From Solimonas marina (GTDB lineage: Bacteria; Pseudomonadota; Gammaproteobacteria; Nevskiales; Nevskiaceae): a DNA stretch of 64,000 nt. Made by a program: the position numbers and the translations under genes. Of the stretch, positions 19,938-28,555 are shown piece after piece. The DNA lies in contig NZ_JAAVXB010000001.1 in NCBI RefSeq assembly GCF_012241385.1, positions 186,001 to 250,000 of the forward strand. Direction: 5' to 3'. Within the stretch, counting starts at the first letter, position 1, and the number at the start of each line of letters is the position of its first letter. The notes under the pieces were generated by a model. The model had not been told where the DNA came from and did not search any database. It worked only from the letters and a program-made list of their open reading frames with translations.

Positions 19938-21694
19938 CGACAGCCGATCCTCATCCGCAAGCGAACAGCGGGGCCAGCAGCGTCGTGGGCCGCCGCGATG
20001 TGCCGCTGCTCGACATGACGATCGGCGCGGCACTCGATGCCGCCGTCGCCCGTCATGGCTCGCGCGACGCACTCATCGTCCGCCACCAGCAGATCCGCTG
20101 GAGCTGGACGGAATTGCGTGAGCAGGTCGACAGGGTCGCCGCACAGCTGCTGGCGCTGGGGCTGACGCCGGGAGACCGCGTCGGCATCTGGTCGCCGAAC
20201 AGCGTCGAGTGGGTCCTCGCACAGTTCGCGACCGCACGCGCCGGCCTGATTCTCGTCAGCCTCAACCCGGCCTATCGTCTGCACGAGATCGAGTATGCGC
20301 TGAACAAGGTCGGCTGCCGCGCACTGATCCTGGCCCACGCGTTCAAGTCCAGCGACTACACCGGGATGATGGCCACGCTGGCACCGGAGCTGAAGCGTTG
20401 CGCGCCGGGTGCCCTTCAGGCGGCACGGCTGCCGGCGCTGCGCGCCGTGATCTGCACCGGCCAGCCGCCTCCGCCACCCGGCGTGATCGCGTTCCACGAA
20501 CTGCAGCTCGCACCCGACGATGCAGCCCGCCGCCGGCTCGCCGAAGCCTCGGCCGCCGTCGAGCCGCGCGACGCCATCAACATCCAGTTCACGTCCGGCA
20601 CGACCGGGTCGCCGAAAGGCGCGACACTCAGCCATCGCAATATCCTCAACAACGGCTATTTCGTCGCGCGGGCCATGCGTTTCTCCGAGCGCGACCGCCT
20701 TTGCATTCCGGTCCCGCTCTATCACTGCTTCGGCATGGTGATGGGCAATCTGGCCTGCATGACGCACGGGGCCTGCATGGTATTTCCATCCGAAGGCTTC
20801 GATCCGTTGGCAACACTGCAGACCGTGCAGGACGAGCGTTGCACCGCACTGCATGGCGTCCCGACGATGTTCATCGCCGAGCTCGACCATCCACGCTTCG
20901 CGGAATTCGATCTGTCGAGCCTGCGCACCGGCATCATGGCCGGCGCACCGTGCCCGATCGAAGTGATGAGCAAGGTGATCGAGCAGATGCACCTGCCCGA
21001 AATCACCATCGCCTACGGCATGACGGAAACTTCACCGGTCAGCTTCCAGGGCGCCGTCGACGATCCGATCGAGCGCCGGGTATCGACCGTCGGCCGCATC
21101 CAGCCGCACCTCGAAGCGAAAGTCGTCGACAGTGGCGCCACCGTTCCGCGTGGCAAAAAGGGCGAACTGCTGGTCCGCGGCTATTCGGTGATGCGCGGCT
21201 ACTGGGACGACGAAGCGCGCACGCACGAAGCGATCGACGACGACGGCTGGATGCATACCGGCGATCTCGCCGTCATCGACGACGACGGCTACTGCAGCAT
21301 CGTCGGCCGCGCCAAGGACATGGTGATTCGCGGCGGCGAGAACATCTATCCACGCGAGATCGAGGAATTCCTCTACGGGCATCCAGCGATCCGTGACGTG
21401 CAGGTCGTCGGCGTGCCGGACGCGCGCTTCGGCGAGGAGCTATGCGCCTGCATCACCTTGCGCGCCGATGCCCGTCTCGATGCCGAAGCCGTGCGCGCGT
21501 TCTGCCGCGACCAGATCGCGCAGTACAAAATTCCACGCCATGTCATCTTCCTCGAAGTCTTTCCGATGACAGTGACCGGCAAGATCCAGAAATTCCTGCT
21601 GAGGCAGGCGGCCAGGGAGCAGCTGGGACTCGATGAGTCGGGCTCCACGGACGGTAACCGCCACAGGAGCGACAGCACGGGAGCGAACCGATGA
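19934..21694 (+). CDS. AMP-binding acyl-CoA synthetase (first of two)
   Basis: 586 residues, ANL superfamily adenylate-forming ligase. Core motifs: [17 protein letters not shown] (P-loop-like A3), [12 protein letters not shown] (A5), [16 protein letters not shown] (A7), [20 protein letters not shown] (A8) and VTGKIQKF with the catalytic Lys (A10). The overall pattern resembles FadD/medium-chain acyl-CoA ligases. It would activate the carboxylic acid produced by the alcohol/aldehyde dehydrogenase pair to its CoA thioester for beta-oxidation. Four-base overlaps with both neighbours show it is coupled in the operon. Confidence 0.93.
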   Translation: MTTADPHPQANSGASSVVGRRDVPLLDMTIGAALDAAVARHGSRDALIVRHQQIRWSWTELREQVDRVAAQLLALGLTPGDRVGIWSPNSVEWVLAQFATARAGLILVSLNPAYRLHEIEYALNKVGCRALILAHAFKSSDYTGMMATLAPELKRCAPGALQAARLPALRAVICTGQPPPPPGVIAFHELQLAPDDAARRRLAEASAAVEPRDAINIQFTSGTTGSPKGATLSHRNILNNGYFVARAMRFSERDRLCIPVPLYHCFGMVMGNLACMTHGACMVFPSEGFDPLATLQTVQDERCTALHGVPTMFIAELDHPRFAEFDLSSLRTGIMAGAPCPIEVMSKVIEQMHLPEITIAYGMTETSPVSFQGAVDDPIERRVSTVGRIQPHLEAKVVDSGATVPRGKKGELLVRGYSVMRGYWDDEARTHEAIDDDGWMHTGDLAVIDDDGYCSIVGRAKDMVIRGGENIYPREIEEFLYGHPAIRDVQVVGVPDARFGEELCACITLRADARLDAEAVRAFCRDQIAQYKIPRHVIFLEVFPMTVTGKIQKFLLRQAAREQLGLDESGSTDGNRHRSDSTGANR

Positions 21695-23373
21695 GCGGGG
21701 GAGAACGCTTCGTCGCCGCACGCAACAGGCTGCTGGCGCAGCGCACCGACCTTGAAGCCGCAGCACATGAGTTCCGCTGGCCGGAGCTGCCGGATTTCAA
21801 CTGGGCCATCGACTATTTCGACGTCGCGGCGCGCGGCAACGACACCCCGGCTCTGTGGCTGGTCGAAGCGGACGGCAGCGAGCAAATCCTTTCATGGCAG
21901 CAGATGTCCGAACGCTCGAACCAGGTCGCCAACCATCTGCGCGTACTCGGCGTCCGCCGAGGCGATCACATACTGGTGATGCTGCCGAACCATGTCGCAC
22001 TATGGGAAACGATGCTCGCCGGCATGAAACTCGGCGCCGTGCTGATTCCGACCACGCTGCTGCTGTCGAGCGACGACCTCGCCGACCGCTTGCAGCGCGG
22101 CAATGCGCGTTTCGTCGTCGCCGGCACCGCCGAGACCGCCAAGTTCGCACCGTACGCCGGCCAGTTCACCGGTATTGCCGTTGGCGGTGGCGTCGACGGC
22201 TGGCAAGCGTATGAACAAGCGTACGCGGCCTCGAAGACGTTCGTTGCCGACGTCGGGACGCGGGCGGACGACCCGTTGCTGCTGTATTTCACCTCGGGCA
22301 CGACCTCGAAACCAAAGCTGGTCCTGCACACGCACCGCAGCTATCCGGTCGGGCATCTGTCGACGATGTACTGGCTGGGCCTGCAGCCTGGCGATCTGCA
22401 CTACAACATCAGCTCGCCGGGCTGGGCCAAGCACGCGTGGAGCTGCTTCTTCTCGCCATGGAGCGCCGGCGCGACGATCTTCGTTTACAACTACCACCGC
22501 TTCGACGCCCGCGCCGTGCTCGATGAGCTGGTGCGCTGCGGTGTCAGCTCGCTGTGCGCCCCGCCCACCGTCTGGCGCATGCTGGTGCAGCAGGACCTCG
22601 GCACCTGGCCGGTACGCCTGCGCGAAATCATCGGCGCCGGCGAGCCGCTGAACCCGCAAATCATCGAACACGTACGCCGAGCCTGGGGCCTGACGATCCG
22701 TGACGGCTACGGCCAGACCGAGACGACGGCACAGATCGGCAACACGCCCGGGCAGGTACTCAAGAGCGGCTCGATGGGCCGGCCGCTGCCCGGCTACCGG
22801 ATCGCCCTGCTCGACGCCGACGGCCAGCCGGCCGACGAGGGCGAAATTGCCATCGCACTCGAACCGCGGCCGGCTTCGCTGATGCGGGGCTACATCGACG
22901 ACGCGGACAAGACCGCCGCCGTGATGCGCGACGGCTGGTATCGCACCGGCGACGTGGCGCTACGCGATGCCGACGGCTACTACAGCTATGTCGGTCGCGC
23001 CGACGACGTCTTCAAGGCATCCGATTACCGCATCAGTCCATTCGAACTCGAAAGTGCCCTGATCGAGCACAACGCCGTTGCCGAAGCCGCCGTCGTGCCG
23101 AGCCCCGACCCGCTGCGCCTCGCCGTGCCCAAGGCGTTCATCGTGTTGCGTGACGGCCACACGCCAAGCCGCGATCTGGCCGCCGACATCCTGCGCTTCG
23201 CGCGGCAACGGCTGGCGCCGTACCAGCGTATCCGGCGCATCGAATTCTGCGACCTGCCGAAAACGATCTCCGGCAAGATCCGGCGCATCGAACTGCGTCG
23301 CCTCGAAGTCGGCCGTGGCGAACAGCGCCGGCCGGAGGAATATTGGGAGCAGGACTTCCCCACCTCGGACTGA
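21691..23373 (+). CDS. AMP-binding acyl-CoA synthetase (second, ACSM/acetate-CoA-ligase-like)
   Basis: 560 residues, a different ANL subfamily from its neighbour. Motifs: [82 protein letters not shown] and [13 protein letters not shown] with the catalytic Lys. The SPGWAKHAW stretch and SDYRISPFE region are typical of medium-chain/ACSM and acetyl-CoA-synthetase-like enzymes. Having two distinct ligases suggests the operon handles two acids: the alcohol-derived acid and a shorter or branched product. ATGA overlap with the previous gene. Confidence 0.92.
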   Translation: MSGGERFVAARNRLLAQRTDLEAAAHEFRWPELPDFNWAIDYFDVAARGNDTPALWLVEADGSEQILSWQQMSERSNQVANHLRVLGVRRGDHILVMLPNHVALWETMLAGMKLGAVLIPTTLLLSSDDLADRLQRGNARFVVAGTAETAKFAPYAGQFTGIAVGGGVDGWQAYEQAYAASKTFVADVGTRADDPLLLYFTSGTTSKPKLVLHTHRSYPVGHLSTMYWLGLQPGDLHYNISSPGWAKHAWSCFFSPWSAGATIFVYNYHRFDARAVLDELVRCGVSSLCAPPTVWRMLVQQDLGTWPVRLREIIGAGEPLNPQIIEHVRRAWGLTIRDGYGQTETTAQIGNTPGQVLKSGSMGRPLPGYRIALLDADGQPADEGEIAIALEPRPASLMRGYIDDADKTAAVMRDGWYRTGDVALRDADGYYSYVGRADDVFKASDYRISPFELESALIEHNAVAEAAVVPSPDPLRLAVPKAFIVLRDGHTPSRDLAADILRFARQRLAPYQRIRRIEFCDLPKTISGKIRRIELRRLEVGRGEQRRPEEYWEQDFPTSD

Positions 23374-23560
23374 ACGCGCGCCGTCGACGTGGCGGGGCAT
23401 GCGGGCCTTGACGGCCTGTACGGCAGCGGCAGGGCCGCCCGTCGCGCGAATACGGCCCTATCTGGATGTCATGTCGCCTGACTCATTCGAACAGATGAAG
23501 TTGGCGCCGGCCGACGGACCTACTGTCGAACGCTGAATCGGCCTTGAGGAGGACGAGGCG

Positions 23561-24673
23561 ATGAACGCGCACGACGACGTCGTCATCAGCGGCGCGGTTT
23601 GGGACGAGTTCTGCGACACGCTCAAGCGTGCCGGACGCCAGGTGCTGCGCCCGGAAACGCCAGCGACGCCGCTGGACCGCGCCGAGGGCTGGCGCTACCT
23701 GACCCGCCTGCTGCGCATCGGCCTGGAAATGCATCTGGAATTCGCCGATCCGGACGCGCCCGGCTTTTTTCTTCCGTCGCACGAAACCGGCAAGATCGGC
23801 GCCGACAATCCGGACAACCGCTACGCCTTCGCGCGCATCAGCGGCGACCGCGAATACGTGTTGCACGGCCAGCGCGGCACGGTGTCGTATTTGTCGGTCG
23901 GCACGCAAAAGGGCGGCTACGAAACCGACGGCAAGATGGAGCAGACCGGCTTCGTCGACGCCAAGGACTTGCAGATCGACGCCGACGGCAGCTTCGAGAT
24001 CGTGCTGTCGCAGCAAAAGCCCGCACACGGCAACTGGCTGCGTATCGAACCGGCCAGCAACGCCGTGATCGTGCGCCAGACCTTCCTCGACCGCGCCCGC
24101 GAAAAGCCGGCGACGCTGACGATCGCGCCGCGCGGCCACGCCCGGCCGCCGCAGCCGCTGTCGTCCGAAGCCCTGCAACGCGGCCTGAAGAACGCCGCCG
24201 GCTTCGTCGAAGGCACGGCCACGGTGTTCGCCAATTGGGCGGCAAGCTATCTGCCGCACGAAAACGCCCTGCCGCCGGCCGATCAGGCCGTCTGCCAGCG
24301 CGCCGGCGGCGACCCCAACATCCACTACTACCACTCGGCCTGGGCACTGCAGCCGGACGAAGCGCTGATCGTGCACGTGCCGCGCATTCCCGAATGCCGC
24401 TTCTGGAATCTGCAGATCAACAACTGGTGGATGGAATCGCTGGATTACCGCTACCACCGCATCCACCTCAACCAGCACACGGCGCGGCTCGACGCCGACG
24501 GCGGCTGCACCATGGTGCTCGCACACCGCGACCCCGGCGTGCCGAACTGGCTGGAAACCGCCGGCCACACGCGCGGCACCCTGTGCATGCGCTGGGTCGG
24601 CGCGCGCGAACACGTCGACCCGACGACGCGCTGCGTCAAACTCGATCAACTCAAGCGGGAACTCGCCGCATGA
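23561..24673 (+). CDS. DUF1214 domain-containing protein
   Basis: 370 residues. The C-terminal half carries the DUF1214 pattern (ALQPDEALIVHVPRIPECRFWNLQINNWWMESLDYRY, then GTLCMRWVGARE). The N-terminal half is unassigned. No signal peptide. Function of the domain is unknown; homologues often sit near steroid, hydrocarbon or sulfated-lipid metabolism genes. GAGGAGGACGAG precedes the ATG at 23561. The stop overlaps the sulfotransferase start by 4 bases, so the two are translationally coupled and probably work together. The 187-base gap after the second acyl-CoA ligase has no clear terminator. Confidence 0.8.
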   Translation: MNAHDDVVISGAVWDEFCDTLKRAGRQVLRPETPATPLDRAEGWRYLTRLLRIGLEMHLEFADPDAPGFFLPSHETGKIGADNPDNRYAFARISGDREYVLHGQRGTVSYLSVGTQKGGYETDGKMEQTGFVDAKDLQIDADGSFEIVLSQQKPAHGNWLRIEPASNAVIVRQTFLDRAREKPATLTIAPRGHARPPQPLSSEALQRGLKNAAGFVEGTATVFANWAASYLPHENALPPADQAVCQRAGGDPNIHYYHSAWALQPDEALIVHVPRIPECRFWNLQINNWWMESLDYRYHRIHLNQHTARLDADGGCTMVLAHRDPGVPNWLETAGHTRGTLCMRWVGAREHVDPTTRCVKLDQLKRELAA

Positions 24674-25872
24674 ATACCGCTGTGAATCTACAAAACGGCT
24701 TTGACATCGACGCGATGCTCGCCGAAGCCTTCAAGATCACCGGCGGCCTGCGTGACTTCGGCACGCCGGACGTGCGCCCCGGACTCGTCGCGCTGTGCAC
24801 GTCACTGGATGCCGACGCCAAGCTGAGCGACACCGGCCGCTACCTGATGCGGCAGAAGCTGGTCACGCAGCTCGCCAATCGCCTGCGCATCGAGGACTAC
24901 TTCGCGAAGTATCCGGAGATCGCCGACGAGGTCATCGCCGCGCCCATCGTCATCGTCGGCCTGCCGCGCACCGGCACCACCAAACTGCATCGCCTGCTGT
25001 CGCGCGATCCGCGCTTCCACACCATGGCGTTCTGGGAATCGCAGTTCCCGGTGCCGTTCGACGGCGAATCGCTGAACGATCCGGCGCCGCGCATCCGCGA
25101 AGGCCACGGCCTGTGCGAAATGATGACCACGGCGATGCCCAAGCTCGCCGCCATCCACCCGATGTTCGCCGAGGAAGCCGACGAGGAAGTGATGCTCACC
25201 GAGCACACTTTCATGTCGTCGTTCAACGCCTACGCCGACGTGCCGTCGTACATGCAATGGCTGGACGCGCAGAACCAGCTGGTCGTCTACCAGTTCCTGC
25301 GCCGCGGCCTGCAGTTCCTGCAGTGGCAGAAACGCCAGCGCGGCATCACCGCCGAGCGCTGGGTGCTCAAGGCGCCGCATCATCTGCTGCGCATGGACCT
25401 GCTGCTCGAAGCCTTCCCCGGCGCGCGCGTGATCCTCACGCACCGCGACCCGCTGCAAAGCATTCCGTCCATCGCCAGCTTCATCCACACGCTGTGGGGC
25501 ATCTACAGCAGCGACGCCAGCGCCGAACGCGCCGGCCACGAATGGAGCGCACTGATGAAACGCGCGCTCGCACACACCGGGAAAATCCGCCGCGCCGCGC
25601 CGGATCAGTTTCTCGACGTGCAGTTCCGCGACACCGTCAAAGAGCCGATGGACGTGGTCCACACCATCTACCGCTGGCTCGGTCTGCAAATGCCGCCCGC
25701 GTCGGAAGCCGCAATGCGCGAATGGCTGGCCGCCGATGCCAAGACCCACCAGGGCGGCCACGACTACAGCGCCGCAACCTTCGGCCTCAGCGACGACCAA
25801 CTGCAACGCGACTTCGCCGACTACCGCGCCCGTCACGTCGCAACGGCAACGGCAACGGCAACGCCGAGCTGA
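24670..25872 (+). CDS. sulfotransferase family protein
   Basis: 400 residues. The 5'-phosphosulfate-binding loop of PAPS-dependent sulfotransferases is seen as VIVGLPRTGTTKLHRLLSRD near residue 95, and the 3'-phosphate-binding part as FPGARVILTHRDPLQSIPSI near 250. Length and the WVLKAPHHLLRMDLLLEAFP context match the bacterial group (sulfotransfer_3-like). It would transfer sulfate from PAPS to a hydroxyl, possibly of a lipid or steroid (inference from neighbours). The start at 24670 overlaps the DUF1214 stop. The last residues are a Thr-Ala repeat produced by a hexanucleotide repeat (see 25841-25885). Confidence 0.88.
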   Translation: MNTAVNLQNGFDIDAMLAEAFKITGGLRDFGTPDVRPGLVALCTSLDADAKLSDTGRYLMRQKLVTQLANRLRIEDYFAKYPEIADEVIAAPIVIVGLPRTGTTKLHRLLSRDPRFHTMAFWESQFPVPFDGESLNDPAPRIREGHGLCEMMTTAMPKLAAIHPMFAEEADEEVMLTEHTFMSSFNAYADVPSYMQWLDAQNQLVVYQFLRRGLQFLQWQKRQRGITAERWVLKAPHHLLRMDLLLEAFPGARVILTHRDPLQSIPSIASFIHTLWGIYSSDASAERAGHEWSALMKRALAHTGKIRRAAPDQFLDVQFRDTVKEPMDVVHTIYRWLGLQMPPASEAAMREWLAADAKTHQGGHDYSAATFGLSDDQLQRDFADYRARHVATATATATPS

Positions 25873-25885
25873 GCTGAGCTGAGCT
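25841..25885 (+). repeat. tandem microsatellites across the sulfotransferase stop codon
   Basis: Four hexamer units CAACGG (25841-25864, last unit CAACGC) code for the C-terminal Ala-Thr repeat. They are followed by four GAGCT pentamers (25866-25885) in which the stop codon TGA lies at the first junction. Copy-number change of the pentamer would not move the first stop; change in the hexamer adds or removes two residues. Confidence 0.85.
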
Positions 25886-25896
25886 GAACCATATCG

Positions 25897-26020
25897 CGCC
25901 CTCGCCCCCGGACACGGGGCAGAGGGCTGGGGTGAGAGGGCACCCACTAAACCAAACGCCCCAACCGCGCGACTCCAAACCCGGAGGGCGCCGCCCCCTA
26001 CCAATCCCCTCGCAGGAGAG
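25897..26020. repeat. C-type palindromes in the gap before the SDR gene
   Basis: Two palindromes of the CCCTC...GAGGG kind: 25900-25930 (CGCCCTCGCCCCC ... GGGGCAGAGGGC) and 26002-26023 (CCCCTCGCAGGAGAGGGCC). The region 25873-26152 otherwise contains only the ribosome binding site of the SDR gene. Confidence 0.55.
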
Positions 26021-26152
26021 GGCCAGGAAGAAGGGAAGGCAGGGCTTTCGAGCCGCGAAGCGGAGAACCCGCGAACGCGCGCCGGGAAAGATCCCGCAGC
26101 CCGCCCTTCCCGGCGTGAAGCGGAACCCACAAGACAAACCGAGGAGAACCCC

Positions 26153-26938
26153 ATGCTGCTGAAGGACAAAGTCGTCGTCGTCTCGGGCATCGGCCCGGGC
26201 CTGGGCGTGAAGCTCGCCATCGAAGCCGCGCGTGAAGGCGCCAAAGTCGTCGTCGTCGCCGCGCGCAGCGCCGACAAGCTCGACGACGCCGAACAACGCA
26301 TTCGCGCGCTCGGCACCCATACCGCCGTGCTCAAGCAGACCTGCGACATCACCCAACGCGAGCAGTGCGACGCGCTGGCCGCCGCCGCGGCACGCGAATT
26401 CGGCCGCATCGACGCGCTGGTCAACAGCGCCTTCGTGCACGGCGACATGGACTACGCGTCCACCGCCGACCTCGACAGCTGGCGCGCCACGCTCGACACC
26501 AACCTGCTCGGCACACTGCGCCTCACGCAGGCCTGCATCCCGCACCTGCCGCGCGGCAGCGCCGTGGTCATGATCAACACCATGGCCGCGCGCAAGATCC
26601 CGCCGCTCGGCGAAGCCGGTTACGCCGCCTCCAAGGCCGCGCTCGCCAACTCGGTGAAATGGCTGGCCAAGGAACTCGGCCCCAAGGGCATCCGCGTCAA
26701 CTCCGTGCACATGGGCTGGATGTGGGGCGCACCGGTCGAGGGCTACGTGAACTGGCAGGCGCAGGAAAGCAAAGTGCCGGTCGAAACGCTCAAGGCACAG
26801 ATCGCCGCCGACATCCCGCTCGGCCACATCCCCACCGACGACGACTGCGCCAAGGCCGCACTGTTCATGGTCTCCGACTACGCCGCCGCCGTCACCGGCG
26901 CCGCCCTCGACGCCAACGGCGGCGCGTACATGCCATAG
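26153..26938 (+). CDS. SDR family oxidoreductase
   Basis: 261 residues, classical short-chain dehydrogenase. The cofactor loop is SGIGPGLGVKLA (a TGxxxGxG variant with S and P substitutions), followed by AARSADKLDD after beta-2, which suggests NADP preference. The active site has INTMAARKIPPLGEAGYAASKAAL with the Ser/Thr-Tyr-Lys set (Y in YAASK). C-terminal VTGAALDANGGAYMP is the usual SDR end. Strong GAGGAG precedes the ATG. Co-directional with the DUF1214-sulfotransferase pair, 280 bases downstream; a hydroxysteroid- or keto-reductase role is possible but unproven. Confidence 0.9.
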   Translation: MLLKDKVVVVSGIGPGLGVKLAIEAAREGAKVVVVAARSADKLDDAEQRIRALGTHTAVLKQTCDITQREQCDALAAAAAREFGRIDALVNSAFVHGDMDYASTADLDSWRATLDTNLLGTLRLTQACIPHLPRGSAVVMINTMAARKIPPLGEAGYAASKAALANSVKWLAKELGPKGIRVNSVHMGWMWGAPVEGYVNWQAQESKVPVETLKAQIAADIPLGHIPTDDDCAKAALFMVSDYAAAVTGAALDANGGAYMP

Positions 26939-26954
26939 CCCGCGCCCGCCGCCC

Positions 26955-27071
26955 TGTAGGAGTGGCGCAAGCCGCCACCTCGGCAGGCTCGCCACGCGGG
27001 GTGTCGCGGCTTGCGCCACTCCTACAAAGCACCCGCACACAGCCTGTCCGCAGGGCGGGATTCATCCCGCC
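26955..27071 (+). repeat. composite repeat unit 1: A-type pair + spacer + B-type
   Basis: An inverted pair of A-type palindromes (26955-26978 and 27002-27026) is followed by the conserved spacer CACCCGCACACAGCCTGTCC (27030-27049) and a B-type palindrome (27052-27071). The same 117-base arrangement recurs at 27139-27255 and 28235-28352. The 427-base gap 26939-27365 is filled by units 1 and 2; no gene is seen. Confidence 0.9.
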
Positions 27072-27138
27072 AGTCGCGCAGGCTTTATTGCGCCCCAAGT
27101 GAATGTATCCCCCGCAACGCCAAACGCCCGACAATCCC

Positions 27139-27255
27139 CGTAGGAGCGGCGCAAGCCGCGACCTCCGCAGGCTCGTCACGCGGGGTGTCGCGGCTGGCGC
27201 CACTCCTACAACGCACCCGCACACAGCCTGTCCGTAGGGCGGGATTCATCCCGCC
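27139..27255 (+). repeat. composite repeat unit 2
   Basis: Near-identical direct copy of unit 1, displaced by 184 bases, with the same loop between the A-type arms (CTCCGCAGGCTCGTCACGCG), the same spacer and the same B-type end. Confidence 0.9.
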
Positions 27256-27365
27256 GATCGCGCTGGGGACGTGTCGACATCTCTGCCCCATGCGCATTCG
27301 ACGATATTTGTGGCCGTACGCGACGAGCGAACACAGCCCCGCCTCTTATTGGACAGCGCGAGCAA

Positions 27366-27596
27366 TCACCGAGAAGTCAGCAATACCGGCGGCGCCACGC
27401 CGAGCGCGGCGGCAAGCCGCTCGATGTTGTAGATCGTCACGTTCTTCTCGCAGCGTTCAAGCATGCCGATGTAGGTGCGATGCACACCTGCCAGCTCGGC
27501 CAGCGCTTCCTGAGACAGACCGCGCTCCATCCGCAGCCGCCGCACGTTCTGCGCGAAGACTTCGACCAGCGGGGTTTCCTTGGGCTTTCGTGCCAT
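27366..27596 (-). CDS. small XRE-family helix-turn-helix regulator
   Basis: 76 residues, almost entirely one Cro/CI-type HTH domain: NVRRLRMERGLSQEALAELAGVHRTYIGMLE, then TIYNIERLAAALGV. Size and lack of a second domain resemble controller-type or autoregulated XRE repressors. AAGGG directly abuts the ATG, so the ribosome binding site is weak. The upstream 150 bases shared with a divergent hypothetical gene contain three direct repeats (27617-27668) that may be its operator. No restriction-modification genes are adjacent. Confidence 0.85.
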   Translation of the reverse strand: MARKPKETPLVEVFAQNVRRLRMERGLSQEALAELAGVHRTYIGMLERCEKNVTIYNIERLAAALGVAPPVLLTSR

Positions 27597-27616
27597 CCCT
27601 TGATGGTCATCGCCCG

Positions 27617-27668
27617 CATACCACGATTCGACATACTACGATTAGCGTTGCATACTGTAATTAGCGTT
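27617..27668. promoter_or_regulatory. three direct repeats, candidate XRE operator
   Basis: CATACCACGATT (27617-27628), CATACTACGATTAGCGTT (27632-27649) and CATACTGTAATTAGCGTT (27651-27668) are head-to-tail copies between the XRE gene and the divergent hypothetical gene. On the minus strand they overlap a plausible -35 (TTACAG) and -10 (TAGTAT) separated by 16 bases, consistent with autoregulation. Confidence 0.6.
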
Positions 27669-27748
27669 CCGATTTCGCCGATCGGATGAACCCCAGCGGC
27701 AAGCCGCTGGCGCTGAATCCAGTGACAGGAAGGGAGGCGCAGAGCGCC

Positions 27749-28189
27749 ATGAACTCCACGACCATACCCGCTCTCAGCGCCCCGAAAGACGGCGCAGACT
27801 CCGATTCGCTCGACGCGCTCTTGAATCACCTGCAGGGCAACGGACCGGACGTGCAAGCCGACGCGGCGCTGGCTCGCTTTTCCGAAGCACGCCTGCGTGC
27901 GATCGAATTCGGAGCACGCGCCCGCGCGGAAGACTGCCTGCACAACGTACAGTCGTTGGCCCGCCTTCTGACACAAGCCTTGCGGAGTGACGAGCAAGCA
28001 CCCGTATCGGACACGTTGGCGGCCGTGCAGCACCTCGAACAGCTGGCACGAGACAGCGAACGCTGGGCACTGATCGCGGAACATGCCGTGATGTATCGCA
28101 AACAAAGGCCCGTGGCCGAGGAAGTGGCACAGCGGTGGATGCATTGGGCGCGGCACCTCGGGGAATGGCCCGACGCAAAGCGCGGATAG
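27749..28189 (+). CDS. hypothetical protein, mostly alpha-helical
   Basis: 146 residues from the ATG at 27749 (GGGAGG 12-17 bases upstream); an in-frame ATG at 27686 would add 21 residues. No family recognised. Composition is Ala/Arg/Glu/Leu-rich with long predicted helices (ADAALARFSEARLRAIEFG, LAAVQHLEQLARDSERWAL) and a tryptophan-rich end (QRWMHWARHLGEW). No signal peptide or membrane segment. Divergent from the XRE regulator across shared direct repeats, so the two may form a regulated pair. Real-gene status rests on codon-like composition and the ribosome binding site only. Confidence 0.6.
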   Translation: MNSTTIPALSAPKDGADSDSLDALLNHLQGNGPDVQADAALARFSEARLRAIEFGARARAEDCLHNVQSLARLLTQALRSDEQAPVSDTLAAVQHLEQLARDSERWALIAEHAVMYRKQRPVAEEVAQRWMHWARHLGEWPDAKRG

Positions 28190-28234
28190 CCTCATATGCC
28201 GTAGGTCACACCACGCCCCACTATCCACAGCCCT

Positions 28235-28352
28235 TGTAGGAGCGGCGCAAGCCGCGACACCCATCTCGATCAAACCCACGCAGGTCGCGGCTCGCGCCAC
28301 TCCTACAAAACACCCGCACACAGCCTGTCCGTAGGGCGGGATTCATCCCGCC
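28235..28352 (+). repeat. composite repeat unit 3
   Basis: A-type arm 28235-28258, different loop, reverse A-type arm 28284-28308, the spacer CACCCGCACACAGCCTGTCC (28311-28330), and B-type 28332-28352. A further B-like remnant follows at about 28376-28392. The 366-base gap 28190-28555 holds nothing else visible apart from the ribosome binding site of the M13 peptidase gene. Confidence 0.88.
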
Positions 28353-28555
28353 TGCCGCGTGCGTTTACACGAGGCGCGATCAATCCCGCCGACCGCGTCC
28401 GGAACCTCCCCACCATGCCTCAAAATCCACCCCACACACACCACACCCACAACCCCAAGTCCGCCCCGCCGACGAGAACTACGTCACAAAACCATCTTGT
28501 CGCGGCACGGTTTTAGCAGCTACCGTCAGAAGCAGACACGCTCCGGGGGGAGTTC

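Noticed and set aside
26939-28360. CRISPR array
   Set aside because: Repeats are palindromic, of two alternating families and irregularly spaced, with shared rather than unique spacers; no cas genes are present.
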